64,000 bases of DNA from G963556115 sp963678205 (GCA_963678205.1 OY782760.1:1240001-1304000), one strand, 5' to 3'. Shown: positions 1 to 9,231, numbered from the stretch's first letter. The notes: generated from the sequence alone by a model not told the origin. Numbers and translations are program-made.

Positions 1-662
1 TTAAAAAGGGTGAAGTTCTTGGGCTTGGAGGTTTGCTAGGAAGTGGTAGAACTGAGCTAGCTACAACACTCTTTGGAATTCATAAACCTGATAGCGGTGA
101 GATTTTAGTAAAAGGGAAACCTGTATTCTTCAGGAATCATAGTGATGCAGTAAGTCAGCGTATTGGTTATGTTTCTGAAGACAGGCTCTCACTCGGTGCT
201 ATTATGGAGCAGTCTATTGCAGATAATATCACGGTGTCAGTTCTTAATAAAATCTCATCTCGCAGAATAGGTGTTGTCCGTTCTAAAAGTGAGAGAGAGC
301 AGATAAAGCACTGGATAAAAGAACTGTCTATTAAAATTGGCTTTGAAACAGAGCCGATTTCAACACTTTCAGGTGGTAATCAGCAAAAAGTAATGCTGGC
401 AAAGTGGCTAGCTACTGATCCTGAACTGCTAATTTTAGATTCACCGACAGTTGGTGTTGATGTGAGTGCGAAGGCGAGTATCTATGCACTTGTAGATAAG
501 CTTGCCTCTGCTGGTATGTCTATCCTTATGATATCTGATGAAGTACCTGAGTTATACTATAACTGTGACCGAGTACTTCACATGAAGGATGGTAAATTAA
601 TAGGAGAATACGCTCCTAGGGAAATAGAAGAACATAAGTTAATGGAAATTATCAATGATTAA
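1..662 (+). CDS. Sugar ABC transporter ATP-binding protein (RbsA/MglA-type), C-terminal part
   Basis: This is the second nucleotide-binding domain of a duplicated sugar-importer ATPase; the reading frame is open to the left edge, so the gene is 5'-truncated by the window. It shows the divergent second-domain P-loop GLLGSGRTEL, the ABC signature LSGGNQQKV and a Walker B-like ILDSPTVGVDV. In most relatives the residue after the Walker B Asp is Glu; here it is Ser. The stop overlaps the next gene by 8 bases, so it is cotranscribed with the two permeases. The substrate-binding protein is presumably upstream, outside the window. The substrate (ribose, galactofuranose, AI-2 or similar) cannot be told from the sequence. 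Confidence 0.9.
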   Translation, partial: KKGEVLGLGGLLGSGRTELATTLFGIHKPDSGEILVKGKPVFFRNHSDAVSQRIGYVSEDRLSLGAIMEQSIADNITVSVLNKISSRRIGVVRSKSEREQIKHWIKELSIKIGFETEPISTLSGGNQQKVMLAKWLATDPELLILDSPTVGVDVSAKASIYALVDKLASAGMSILMISDEVPELYYNCDRVLHMKDGKLIGEYAPREIEEHKLMEIIND

Positions 663-1626
663 AAATCTTTTTAACAGGATGGAATTCTTGATTGGTATTG
701 TTATACTGATTCTGATAGTCGTGATGGCTTTTGGGAGTGCAAGCTTCTTCACTGTGCAGAATCTAATGTACCAGCTCGATGCATATTCAGGTGACATTAT
801 CTTTGCAATGGGGTTGCTGGTTGTTTTGATTGCTGGTGGAATAGATATCTCATTCATGGCAACTGCAAGTGCTTCTGTATATATAGCTGCGAAATTAAGT
901 CTTATTTATCATATAGAAAATCCAATTCTTGCTCTAGCTTGCATATCAGTTTCAGCAATTGCGTTTGGTTTGATAAATGCATTCTTTATTTATAACATGA
1001 AGATGGTTTCAATTATTGTAACTATCTCTATGCAGTCTGTAATATTTGGTCTGTTGATGTACTTTACAGATGGTAGACTTATTTATGACTTGCCAGAGTG
1101 GTGGGTCGAACCTACTAATTTGTATACTTTTGGCAGCTCAGGTAATTTATACTCTATTACGGTGCCGATCATGGTGCTTGCTCTGTGTATTGCTCTTACC
1201 ATATTTATACTTAACAAAACAAGTCTTGGTAAGCAGGTATATGCTCTTGGCGGTAATCAGGAGGCTGCTCATAGAATCGGTATAAACGTAGGTGTATTAC
1301 ATTACTTTGCATATGGTTATATGGGCTTTATGGCAGGTATTGCGGGATTTGTTCAGTCATACCGCAACAGTGAGATCAATCCTTCCGCACTAGTTGGTAA
1401 GGAACTTGATATTCTTGCTGCGGTTGTACTTGGTGGGGCTAGTCTTACAGGTGGTAAGGGAAGTGTGATAGGTACTATCCTCGGTATATCTCTTATTGCG
1501 ATTATTAAGAATGGTCTTAATCTTGCTGGTGTCAGTTCTTATTCATTCGATATTATTATTGGCCTATGTATACTGGTTGCTATTACAATTACTCATATTC
1601 ATGAGCGAAAGAAGAAATTGTCATAG
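655..1626 (+). CDS. Sugar ABC transporter permease (BPD_transp_2 / RbsC-like), first subunit
   Basis: A 323-residue inner-membrane protein with many hydrophobic helices, of the permease family shared by ribose, galactofuranose and AI-2 importers. The motif GGIDISFMA near residue 62 and the Gly-rich stretch VVLGGASLTGGKGS near residue 260 are typical of the family. It starts inside the end of the ATPase gene, suggesting translational coupling. It pairs with a second, different permease downstream, as in YtfT/YjfF or LsrC/LsrD systems, so the pore is probably a heterodimer. Function as a sugar permease is secure; the substrate is not. Confidence 0.88.
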   Translation: MIKNLFNRMEFLIGIVILILIVVMAFGSASFFTVQNLMYQLDAYSGDIIFAMGLLVVLIAGGIDISFMATASASVYIAAKLSLIYHIENPILALACISVSAIAFGLINAFFIYNMKMVSIIVTISMQSVIFGLLMYFTDGRLIYDLPEWWVEPTNLYTFGSSGNLYSITVPIMVLALCIALTIFILNKTSLGKQVYALGGNQEAAHRIGINVGVLHYFAYGYMGFMAGIAGFVQSYRNSEINPSALVGKELDILAAVVLGGASLTGGKGSVIGTILGISLIAIIKNGLNLAGVSSYSFDIIIGLCILVAITITHIHERKKKLS

Positions 1627-1684
1627 CATGAGGATACTTGTTGTTAATGGTATAATAATTATTTAGATATATCTTGGAGATATT

Positions 1685-2707
1685 ATGTTAAATACAAAGA
1701 AGATTGATCCAGCAATGAGAAATCTCTTTCTTCTATGGTTTGCTGTAATTGCTTTCTTTACTTATATGAAAGGTGGTGAATTCCTTTCAGAGCAGACATT
1801 CCAGTCGATTGCATTTGTAATGCCGGAACTGGGACTTCTCACTCTTGCTATGTTTGCCCCTTTACTTAGTGGTGGATTTAATTTAGCTATTATTGTCATT
1901 GCTAATGTTACTTCATTATTTGGAATTGCTGTTTTTCATATTTTCCAAGTAAGTGAAATGAGTATTGGAATGCAGGGTTTGATGATTGCTGTAGTTTTTG
2001 TTGCTTCTTTACTTATTGCAATGCTTTGTGGGCTAATTATTGGGTTTATGGTATCTTATGTTGGTGCTCACCCAATTTTAGTAACACTTGGTATGATGAC
2101 GCTTCTAAAGGGTGTTGGTATTATTGCTACAAGTGGCCGTGCAGTAAGTGGTGTTCCGGATGTTTTGAAGTTTTTTGGTAATTCTACTATATGGGCAATC
2201 CCTGTACCGCTATTTATATTTGTTGGTATTGCCATACTCTTGCATTTATTTATGACACGTACTACCTATGGACGTTATATTTACCTTATTGGCTCAAATA
2301 TAAACGCTGTATATTTCTCTGGTATCAATACCAAGCGTGTAGTCATGTTTATTTATATTCTTTCAAGTGCTCTGGCAACTGTTGCTGGATATTTGATGAT
2401 GGCGCGTTTTAATTCATCGCGCGTGGGATATGGTGATGCTTATCTACTGCTCACAGTTCTTATTGCTATTCTTGGTGGAACAGATCCTAACGGTGGTTTT
2501 GGTAAGGTTTCTACTATTGCTGTTGCGCTCCTTGTTCTTCAGACAATTTCTACTGGACTTAATATTATGGGAACAAGCCAGTATTTGAGTATGGCTATGT
2601 GGGGATTGGTACTTCTTGGTGCAATGAGCTTTAAATATATTAAAGATCATTATAAAAAGAAGATGTATGTTAAAAAGGCTGCAAAGGCAACAAACAACGA
2701 TAATTAG
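1685..2707 (+). CDS. Sugar ABC transporter permease (BPD_transp_2 / RbsC-like), second subunit
   Basis: A 340-residue polytopic membrane protein homologous in pattern to the preceding permease, including LLSGGFNLAI near residue 60 and ILGGTDPNGGFGKV near residue 261. It begins 58 bases after the first permease with a GGAG-type ribosome site (around 1675-1679). It ends with a charged Lys-rich tail. It is the last gene of the transporter operon, followed at once by a strong terminator. Two non-identical permeases argue for a heterodimeric channel. Confidence 0.88.
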   Translation: MLNTKKIDPAMRNLFLLWFAVIAFFTYMKGGEFLSEQTFQSIAFVMPELGLLTLAMFAPLLSGGFNLAIIVIANVTSLFGIAVFHIFQVSEMSIGMQGLMIAVVFVASLLIAMLCGLIIGFMVSYVGAHPILVTLGMMTLLKGVGIIATSGRAVSGVPDVLKFFGNSTIWAIPVPLFIFVGIAILLHLFMTRTTYGRYIYLIGSNINAVYFSGINTKRVVMFIYILSSALATVAGYLMMARFNSSRVGYGDAYLLLTVLIAILGGTDPNGGFGKVSTIAVALLVLQTISTGLNIMGTSQYLSMAMWGLVLLGAMSFKYIKDHYKKKMYVKKAAKATNNDN

Positions 2708-2729
2708 TAGTTGATACTAATACTGTGTT

Positions 2730-2763
2730 GGCGGATACTTCAGAGGAAGTATCCGCCTTCTTA
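2730..2763 (+). terminator. Rho-independent terminator of the sugar ABC operon
   Basis: A perfect 12-bp stem (2730-2741 with 2746-2757) closes a 4-base loop and is followed by a short T-rich tract. It lies between the convergent permease and ketosynthase genes and could work in both directions. Confidence 0.85.
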
Positions 2764-2781
2764 TTGTAAAATTCGTTATAA

Positions 2782-4074
2782 TTATTCATTATATTCGCCA
2801 ATCAGCAGTGAGACGTTATGACCTCCAAACCCACAGGAATTTGATAGTGCGTACTTTATTTTCCGCTCCCTGGCAATGTTTGGAGTGTAGTCAAGGTCGC
2901 ACATAGGGTCTGGTGTCTCGTAGTTTATAGTAGGTGGTATAATACAATTTTTAATTGCCAGTGCACTCAAACCCAATTCTACCCCTCCAGCAGCACCTAA
3001 CATGTGCCCGGTGCAACTTTTTGTTGAGCTGATAGCAACTTGATATGCTGCTTTACCTAAAGCCAATTTGATGGCTGCTGTTTCTGCATTATCATTGAAG
3101 ATAGTTGCTGTGCCGTGCGCATTTATATAGTCTATTTCGTCTGGGGCGACTCCTCCCATTTTCAATGCTATCTTCATTGCCCTAGCGAGTCCTTCACCGT
3201 TTTGATTTGGGGTTGTAATGTGTAAAGCGTCATCAGTAAAACCAAATCCTAGGAGTTCTCCATAGATCTTTGCTCCACGTGCTTTAGCATGCTCAAGCTC
3301 TTCAAGAATGATTGCGCCCGCACCTTCTCCCTGCACAAAGCCGTCTCTGTCTTTATCAAATGGCCTTGATGCTCTAGCCGGATCATCATTTCTGGTTGAC
3401 AGTGCTTTCATGCTAGAGAATCCTCCTATACCCATGATCCCAATGCTTGCTTCGCTTCCACCAGCAATAAGCAAATCAGCATCTCCTGTCTGTATATGTT
3501 TGAAGGCCAGTCCAATAGCATGAGCTCCTGAAGAACAGGCTGATACTGGAGCATAGTTTATGCCCTTGAATCCAAATTCAATTGCTATTTGTCCACAACC
3601 AGCGTTTACCATCAGCAGTGGTACGCTGAATGGAGAAATCTTTTTTGCTGCCTTTTTTGGCTGGTCTTCTTGTCCATTACCATAGTATGCCAGATATCTG
3701 CTGAGCTGTTCTTCAACAGAGAGAATTCCTCCTATACCACTAGCAAATACAGAGCCACACTTTTCCTTATTTAAATTTGTGAGGTTGAGTTCTGCATCAC
3801 GACTCGCAATTTTAGCTGCAGCAACAGTGAAGTGGACAAATCTGTCAACCCTTCTGGCTTCTCTAAGACTCATCCAGTCGCTAATATTGAAGTCTTTGAC
3901 TTGACAACCAAAGTGGACGCGAAACCCTTTATGGGAAATATCATCACTTAGTGTTGCTGAACCACTTACTCCGTTTATGATTGCATCCCAGCTTTTAGAT
4001 GTTCCTGTTCCTAGTGGTGTTACCAGTCCTATGCCGGTTATTACTACTCTACGTAATTCTATGGTTCTGTTCAT
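2782..4074 (-). CDS. fabF: Beta-ketoacyl-ACP synthase II-like (KAS II)
   Basis: A 430-residue thiolase-fold condensing enzyme that extends acyl-ACP with malonyl-ACP in type II fatty acid synthesis. The catalytic triad is visible: Cys180 in VSACSSG, His320 in NAHGTAT and His357 in CTGHMLGAAGG, with Lys352 in STKSC. Length fits FabF. It is not in a fab cluster; its only partner is a TetR regulator 72 bases upstream on the same strand. It may therefore be a regulated, accessory ketosynthase and not the housekeeping copy. Confidence 0.88.
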   Translation of the reverse strand: MNRTIELRRVVITGIGLVTPLGTGTSKSWDAIINGVSGSATLSDDISHKGFRVHFGCQVKDFNISDWMSLREARRVDRFVHFTVAAAKIASRDAELNLTNLNKEKCGSVFASGIGGILSVEEQLSRYLAYYGNGQEDQPKKAAKKISPFSVPLLMVNAGCGQIAIEFGFKGINYAPVSACSSGAHAIGLAFKHIQTGDADLLIAGGSEASIGIMGIGGFSSMKALSTRNDDPARASRPFDKDRDGFVQGEGAGAIILEELEHAKARGAKIYGELLGFGFTDDALHITTPNQNGEGLARAMKIALKMGGVAPDEIDYINAHGTATIFNDNAETAAIKLALGKAAYQVAISSTKSCTGHMLGAAGGVELGLSALAIKNCIIPPTINYETPDPMCDLDYTPNIARERKIKYALSNSCGFGGHNVSLLIGEYNE

Positions 4075-4146
4075 TTTTATCCTTTCAAGAAATTTGGAAA
4101 ATGCTATTTTATTGCAGAATGATTGTTCTGTAATTTGGTAGAAAAT

Positions 4147-4716
4147 TTACTTTGCTTCATCTAGAAATGAGAGAGCAAATTTTAAAAATTTGCTGTTATT
4201 TTGTCTTGCTTGGTCTGTTTTACCTATAGTCATTATTCCTGCAAAGAGGTTTATGCAGTATGTCGCTCGGATTCGTGCTTCTGTTTTGCTAAAGCTAACT
4301 ATTAGGCAGGCAAAGAAGAGCTCTTCAAGCCTTTTAAAGAATAAATCTATATAATCACAAGCTGCAGAATCTAGATGTATTTTTTCATTGGCAGAATTTA
4401 CATATAAGCAGCCTTTGAAATCCTTTGAGTTGACATACTCCAGTTGAGTTTTAAAAAGTTCTTTAATGTTTTCCTTAGATAGAGGCTCTTTGGTTAAGAT
4501 CCCTCTTACTTTTTTTCCCATCAGCTTCTGATAGTAATTTAGACAAGCTTGAAATAAACCAGATTTATTCCCAAACTCTTGATACATGCTTTGTTTATTG
4601 AGCTTTGTAGCTGCTACAAGTTCGCTCAGGGATGTACCATGATAACCCTTCTTCCAGAAGAGTTCTGTTGCTGCCAGTAAAACTTGCTCTTTATCATACT
4701 CTTTTGGACGAGCCAT
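4147..4716 (-). CDS. TetR/AcrR-family transcriptional regulator
   Basis: A 189-residue protein with an N-terminal helix-turn-helix (about residues 8-52, with YHGTSLSELVAAT and NKQSMYQEFGNKSGLF) followed by an all-helical ligand-binding half. It lies directly upstream of the FabF-like gene on the same strand and probably controls itself and that gene. The order suggests sensing of an acyl compound or another lipid-related ligand, which is inference. Confidence 0.88.
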   Translation of the reverse strand: MARPKEYDKEQVLLAATELFWKKGYHGTSLSELVAATKLNKQSMYQEFGNKSGLFQACLNYYQKLMGKKVRGILTKEPLSKENIKELFKTQLEYVNSKDFKGCLYVNSANEKIHLDSAACDYIDLFFKRLEELFFACLIVSFSKTEARIRATYCINLFAGIMTIGKTDQARQNNSKFLKFALSFLDEAK

Positions 4717-4797
4717 TGTAAAACCTTTACAGAAAATGTTTATATATTATAGACCATTTGGTTTGAAATTACAAGTAGAATTTTAGCATTAATATGG

Positions 4798-5690
4798 CTA
4801 TTTTGCAGGGAGTTTATTTCTGCCTTCATCCTTACTGATATACAGCAGATCATCTGATTGTTTTATAATATTCTCGGGGTCTCTTCTTTTGGAACTGTTG
4901 TATCTCTGGCAGAAAGAGTTGCAGAAAGCTTTTTATTATTATACAGTAGATATGAATTATCAATAAATTGCTTCATAAGGCTGCCTTGTAAAATTAAATT
5001 ATCTAGGTTAATCTTTTTTATTGTTACTAGAAACCCTTCTCTTTCCCATCGACCGTAAAGGTCAAATGGTAGGTAGTTACTTGATAAGGTATTTGCTGTG
5101 AAGTGTAAAATTTTATCATCTGCATCATGACAATACGTATCGTTAAAATTTTCAAAATGATTAATGTCAATAATAATATGCCAAAACTGAGCTCATGTCT
5201 TTGGTATTCGGTAAATCTTGCCGTTATTTCTTTCACTAAAAGCTAGATTATAGAATTTGGTAAAGTAGCCTAGTTGAGAGAGTTGCTCTAATTAAAGTGA
5301 TCCCAGCTCCCGTGCAAATTTATTTGAAATATCAGTGAAAACTTCAAACCCTCCGATTAATTTTCCTGATTCATTGAATATAGGGTTAGTTCTGGCTAAT
5401 ACTGGTGTTCTGTGTCATTTTTTATAATGTAAAAAATTTCATTCTCACGTTCTCATTTACCGGTAATGCAATTTCTGAGCGGACAGTTTTCCATTATATA
5501 TGAATTTACGTCTTTATCTGCATCTGTAAGGAGGTTATCTGAACATTTTTTCCTACATCTCTTTTGCCGAAAAACCAGTTATGCGTTTTGTTTAATTATT
5601 CCAGTAGGTAATAGTATTGTTTTCATCTACAAAATATAATCCATCACTAAGCTGTCTATAAAGTTTTTTATACTATTTAAGATCGAAGTT
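4798..5690 (-). pseudogene. Decayed PAS-GGDEF (diguanylate cyclase) gene
   Basis: No intact gene is present, but the minus strand conceptually translates to fragments of a PAS sensor joined to a GGDEF domain. In order these are LSDGLYFVDENNTITYWN and ITGFSAKEM (PAS), FEVFTDISNKFARELG (end of PAS), FYNLAFSERNNGKIY, IIIDINHFENFNDTYCHDA (GGDEF core helix), DLYGRWEREGF where GRWGGEEF is expected, and the C-terminal LLYISKDEGRNKLPAK. Several in-frame stops and at least two frame changes interrupt the reading. The active-site GGEEF has become EREGF. The gene once made c-di-GMP or sensed through that fold; it cannot do so now. Confidence 0.82.
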
Positions 5691-6008
5691 TCATGGATAT
5701 TTTCTGAGTCATATCAGATAAACGCGTATATAATGTTAATACCGTTTAATATTTGTGATATTATTAATTTAAAACCCGTTCAACGAATATTATTAGTATT
5801 TTATTATGGAGTAAGTGCTATAGTTAAATAAATTAAAACTAAATATGTTTTGCAAGAATAATTATGATCTTATGTAAGCTTATTATTCTTGGGAGTTTTA
5901 GTGTTAATATATTTATAATGTGAGAATATGTTAGACTGCTATTTTGCATAACTCTCACATATGGCATGTTTTAAAATAATTTTAATAGATATTATTTTGT
6001 GTAGATAC

Positions 6009-6037
6009 TTGACAGCTTATGAACTTTTGGTCATAAT
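6009..6037 (+). promoter_or_regulatory. Sigma70-type promoter of the mrp operon
   Basis: TTGACA (6009-6014) and CATAAT (6032-6037) are separated by 17 bases, close to consensus. A leader of about 85 bases follows before the start codon at 6129. The DNA between the GGDEF relic and this promoter is AT-rich and I see no gene in it. Confidence 0.65.
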
Positions 6038-6128
6038 AAAAAATATTAAAGTGTTATGGTTTGGGTTTGGTATTTGTAATTATTTTTCTGATTGTTGTAT
6101 ATATTAGTCAATATTATAGGAGAGTACT

Positions 6129-6965
6129 ATGGCTGAGAATAATGATTCGGCCTGTAGTCATGCAGGGCACTCTGATTCTGAAGAATTGGATCAGGCTGTA
6201 AAAGAATGTCTTAAAAAAATTAAACATAAGGTTCTTGTCTTTTCAGGTAAAGGAGGGGTCGGTAAAAGTACAGTATCTGTGAATCTTGCTTTGTCGCTTG
6301 CTAATACTGGTGCCAAGGTTGGTTTGATTGATATTGATTTTCATGGACCAAGTGTGCCGGTTATGCTAGGATTGCAGGGGTATAAAGCAATTCAGGGCAA
6401 AGACGGAATGATGCCATATGAAAAAGGCAACCTAAAGGTTATGTCTATACCATTTGCTGTAGGTGATGAGAATTCAGCTATTATCTGGCGTGGGCCAATG
6501 AAGATGCATGTTATTAAGCAATTACTTGGATATGTGCAGTGGGGTGAGCTCGATTATCTTATTATTGACTCTCCTCCAGGTACAGGTGATGAGCCTCTAT
6601 CTGTGTGCCAGACTATAGAAGATGCCGATGGGGCAATACTTGTTACTACTCCTCAGGAAGTTGCTGTGTCTGATGTGAGAAGGTCTATAAGTTTCTGTGA
6701 GCAGCTTAAACTGCCTGTCCTTGGTGTGATTGAAAATATGAGCGGCTTTGTTTGTCCTGAATGCGGAAAGGTTGTTGATATCTTTAAGAGTGGCGGCGGT
6801 AAAGAAATGTGTCAGCAGATGGAGGTTAAGTTTCTAGGTAGTATTCCTCTTGATCCTAGTGTTGTCGCGTCTGGAGACGCAGGTAAGGTCTTTGTACAGG
6901 AAAATTCTGGTAGTCCAACTGAAAAGGCTTTTGCTGATATTGTTTCAAAAATAAACTTCGAATAA
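6129..6965 (+). CDS. mrp: Mrp/NBP35-family Fe-S cluster carrier ATPase
   Basis: A 278-residue deviant-Walker P-loop ATPase that binds and transfers Fe-S clusters in the cytoplasm. It shows the P-loop FSGKGGVGKST near residue 40, the switch motif DSPPGTGDEPLS near residue 150, and the C-terminal CPEC pair (about residues 211-214) that holds the bridging cluster at the dimer interface. A short N-terminal extension with a Cys and His residues precedes the ATPase domain. An AGGAGAG ribosome site lies 5 bases before the ATG. It leads an operon with a thioesterase and a NifU-like scaffold, fitting a role in cluster delivery. Confidence 0.92.
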   Translation: MAENNDSACSHAGHSDSEELDQAVKECLKKIKHKVLVFSGKGGVGKSTVSVNLALSLANTGAKVGLIDIDFHGPSVPVMLGLQGYKAIQGKDGMMPYEKGNLKVMSIPFAVGDENSAIIWRGPMKMHVIKQLLGYVQWGELDYLIIDSPPGTGDEPLSVCQTIEDADGAILVTTPQEVAVSDVRRSISFCEQLKLPVLGVIENMSGFVCPECGKVVDIFKSGGGKEMCQQMEVKFLGSIPLDPSVVASGDAGKVFVQENSGSPTEKAFADIVSKINFE

Positions 6966-6977
6966 TCGGAGAACATT

Positions 6978-7397
6978 ATGGTTGTAAGAGCGCCCAAAAG
7001 TCATGAAAAATGCTTGCTTTGCGGGCAGAAAAATCGAGCTGGGATGAATCTTGAATTCAAGGTAGGGTTGGATAAGTCTGTAACTACTACGGTTGATACG
7101 TCTGCTTTGCATCAAGGTTATGAGGGGATACTTCATGGTGGAGTTATAACTTCGCTTCTTGATTGTGCAATGTGCCATGCTTTATTTAGCATTAACGTAG
7201 AAGCTGTAACTGGTGACATGAAGATATCATTTCATAAGGAGATACCAGCAGGTACTACTCTTGTTGTTACGGCAAAGGTACTTAATGCTAGAGGACCTTT
7301 GTATAAGACAGAAGCATTTATAACAGCTGATGGTAAGAAGTGTGCTTCAGCTCAAGCAAGGTTTGTCAAGAGAAAGATGGTTGTTGGGGTAGAGTAA
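6978..7397 (+). CDS. PaaI-family hotdog-fold thioesterase
   Basis: A 139-residue single hotdog domain. The family motif HGGVITSLLDCAM is seen near residue 54, with the helix that carries the catalytic acid, and an N-terminal CLLCGQKN stretch is typical of the subgroup. It would hydrolyse acyl-CoA or similar thioesters in the cytoplasm. It sits 12 bases after mrp, and its stop codon overlaps the next start (TAATG), so translation is coupled to the NifU-like gene. The reason for linkage with Fe-S genes is not evident. Confidence 0.85.
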   Translation: MVVRAPKSHEKCLLCGQKNRAGMNLEFKVGLDKSVTTTVDTSALHQGYEGILHGGVITSLLDCAMCHALFSINVEAVTGDMKISFHKEIPAGTTLVVTAKVLNARGPLYKTEAFITADGKKCASAQARFVKRKMVVGVE

Positions 7398-7768
7398 TGC
7401 TGTATACGAAGAAGGCTCTAGATTATTTTTATAATCCAAGAAATGTCGGTGAGCTTACAGGGGCTGATGCAACTGCTCAGATGGGTGAACCGGAGTGTGG
7501 TGATTCTGTTCGTGTTTGGATTAGAGTTGTCGATGATAAGCTGGAAGAGGTTACTTTTAAGGCTTATGGTTGTCCGGCAGTTATCTCTTGCTGCAGCATG
7601 ATGACAGAGCTTGCAAAAGGTATGAGTTTGCTACAGGCTCAGAAGCTTACTGATGATGAAGTAGTGCAGGCTCTTGACGGTATGCCGGATGAAAAACTTC
7701 ATTGTTCTGTCTTTGCGGCTGAGGTATTGCACAAAACAATAGACGAATATTTTAAAAAAAAATGCTAA
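7397..7768 (+). CDS. NifU/IscU-like Fe-S cluster assembly scaffold
   Basis: A 123-residue NifU N-terminal-domain protein. The three cluster-ligand cysteines are visible in GEPECGD, AYGCPAV and KLHCSVF. The second motif is followed by two further cysteines (ISCCSMM), which is unusual. I chose the ATG at 7397 because it overlaps the thioesterase stop and gives the usual N terminus (MLYTKKALDYFYNPRNVG); a longer frame upstream lies inside the previous gene. With Mrp it likely forms an assembly-and-carrier pair. Confidence 0.9.
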   Translation: MLYTKKALDYFYNPRNVGELTGADATAQMGEPECGDSVRVWIRVVDDKLEEVTFKAYGCPAVISCCSMMTELAKGMSLLQAQKLTDDEVVQALDGMPDEKLHCSVFAAEVLHKTIDEYFKKKC

Positions 7769-7815
7769 AACATCTACATGACTTCTCCTAAAAATGTGGT
7801 GTTGTGTTTTAGTTA

Positions 7816-7848
7816 AAAGCCGGCGGGAATATCTGCCGGCTTTGCTTT
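7816..7848 (+). terminator. Rho-independent terminator after the mrp operon
   Basis: A 9-bp stem (7816-7824 with 7835-7843, core GCCGGC) with a 10-base loop and a T-rich tail. It separates the operon from the convergent YeeE genes. Confidence 0.82.
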
Positions 7849-7879
7849 TATATAATTGGTTTTAGGACGCTGCTGAGAA

Positions 7880-8410
7880 TTAAAGATTCTTCCTTTCAAA
7901 GTATGAAAATAGAGCAAGGAAAATTATTATTAGTAATGCAATAATTATCGCAGGAGAAATACCGAGCAGGGCAGGAAGAGTAAGCTTACCATATTTGCCC
8001 CAACTGAGAATATTGCTTTTAAGGTGTGGGTATGCCTCGGCATAGACTGCAGCTCCGACAAGCATACCAATTATAGCAGCAATAGCATGGAACCTGCCTT
8101 CTCCTACTGCAGCTAATGATGTTCCAGGGCAGTATCCTACTATCGCCCATCCTATTCCAAAAATTATTCCACCAATAAGATTTGCTCCGATTACTGTAGA
8201 CTTCACGCTTAGGGGAATTAGTTCTAAGCTAGCTAGAACATTAATACCTATCATACCAACAATAATAGCAGATAGCATGAATTTCATTATGGTCATATCT
8301 TTTAAAAGCATTGCTCCAACTTGTTTTTCAAATCTTGCAACTCTTCCTATCTGTAAGAGAGCGCCAAAGGCTATACCAGTAGCAAGTCCCAGCCATAGAT
8401 CTATAGTCAT
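7880..8410 (-). CDS. YeeE/YedE-family membrane protein, half-size (sulfur import)
   Basis: A 176-residue inner-membrane protein with about five hydrophobic segments. The pore motif GYCPGTSLAAVGEG near residue 84 carries the cysteine expected in the YeeE/YedE family, whose full-length members such as TsuA import thiosulfate. Here the family is split into two genes, and this is the second; it starts 2 bases after the stop of its partner. The two probably assemble together. The sulfur substrate is inferred from the family. Confidence 0.85.
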   Translation of the reverse strand: MTIDLWLGLATGIAFGALLQIGRVARFEKQVGAMLLKDMTIMKFMLSAIIVGMIGINVLASLELIPLSVKSTVIGANLIGGIIFGIGWAIVGYCPGTSLAAVGEGRFHAIAAIIGMLVGAAVYAEAYPHLKSNILSWGKYGKLTLPALLGISPAIIIALLIIIFLALFSYFERKNL

Positions 8411-8412
8411 AT

Positions 8413-8946
8413 TTAGTCTCCTTTGCGCTTATAAGTAAAACTTGCCATAATAATACCTGCACCAAAGAATCCTGCCATTGCAATATAGCCACTAACCGAT
8501 AATTGCATCAAGCCACTTAGGCCATGACCGCTAGGGCAACCACCTGCCATACGCGCACCAAACATTGCGATAGCTCCGCCAAGAAATGCAAACAATGCTC
8601 TCTTGGGTTTACTTGTACCGAAGTTGTCAGACCAGATAGGTGGTGAGCATTCAACTTTAAATGACTTTGTGAAGATTGAAGAGAGAAAACTACCAATTAG
8701 TACACCTATAACAAGCATAAATTGCCAGTCAACTTTTACTTTCTTACTTTGAAAGTATTTATTCTCTTTGACATGTGCAGGAGCTACAGTTTTCTCAATA
8801 AGTCCTGATGAGCGGACAAAAGTCGTTGATGCCCCTAAATATTTGGGTTTACCAAGTTGCTTGGTTGTAACATAGGCGGATAAAACTGCAAGCAGCCCTA
8901 CAAGTGCTCCAGCAATATAAGGCCGCCACGAAAACTTCTTTTCCAT
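8413..8946 (-). CDS. YeeE/YedE-family membrane protein, half-size (sulfur import)
   Basis: A 177-residue membrane protein with an N-terminal helix, a hydrophilic stretch of about 50 residues, then three or four helices. The motif GGCPSGHGLSGL is the family's cysteine-containing pore loop. I chose the ATG at 8946 and not the one 18 bases upstream because a GGAGGTG ribosome site lies directly before it. It is the first gene of a two-gene operon with the other YeeE half. Confidence 0.85.
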   Translation of the reverse strand: MEKKFSWRPYIAGALVGLLAVLSAYVTTKQLGKPKYLGASTTFVRSSGLIEKTVAPAHVKENKYFQSKKVKVDWQFMLVIGVLIGSFLSSIFTKSFKVECSPPIWSDNFGTSKPKRALFAFLGGAIAMFGARMAGGCPSGHGLSGLMQLSVSGYIAMAGFFGAGIIMASFTYKRKGD

Positions 8947-9197
8947 AAAACACCTCCAAACCAAAAAAAGAATATCTCCATTCAGTATGATATAAGATAT
9001 TTAACTGAAATATGATCTATAACAGTTATTTAATGTTTGATGTTTAGTGTTACTATAGTTCTGTTTTCATATTATTTATTTATAATACTTGCTAAATTTA
9101 GAATACATATTATTAGATAAGTTTGCAAGTTATATTTCAATTCATCATAAAATTGTTTTGAATAGATATGAGTTGTATCTGTTTGATAGAATGAGAC

Positions 9198-9225
9198 TTG
9201 ACAAAAAATATAATATTACTATAAT
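9198..9225 (+). promoter_or_regulatory. Consensus sigma70 promoter in a gene-free region
   Basis: Perfect hexamers TTGACA (9198-9203) and TATAAT (9220-9225) are separated by 16 bases. No protein gene follows within 300 bases; a strong terminator at 9450-9488 ends the predicted transcript. The rest of the 8947-9554 interval is AT-rich with no other feature I can support. Confidence 0.6.
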
Positions 9226-9231
9226 GAAATA

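Noticed and set aside
4858..5236. Small genes in the region upstream of TetR
   Set aside because: The open frames are pieces of the decayed PAS-GGDEF gene or its opposite strand; conserved motifs lie in other frames.
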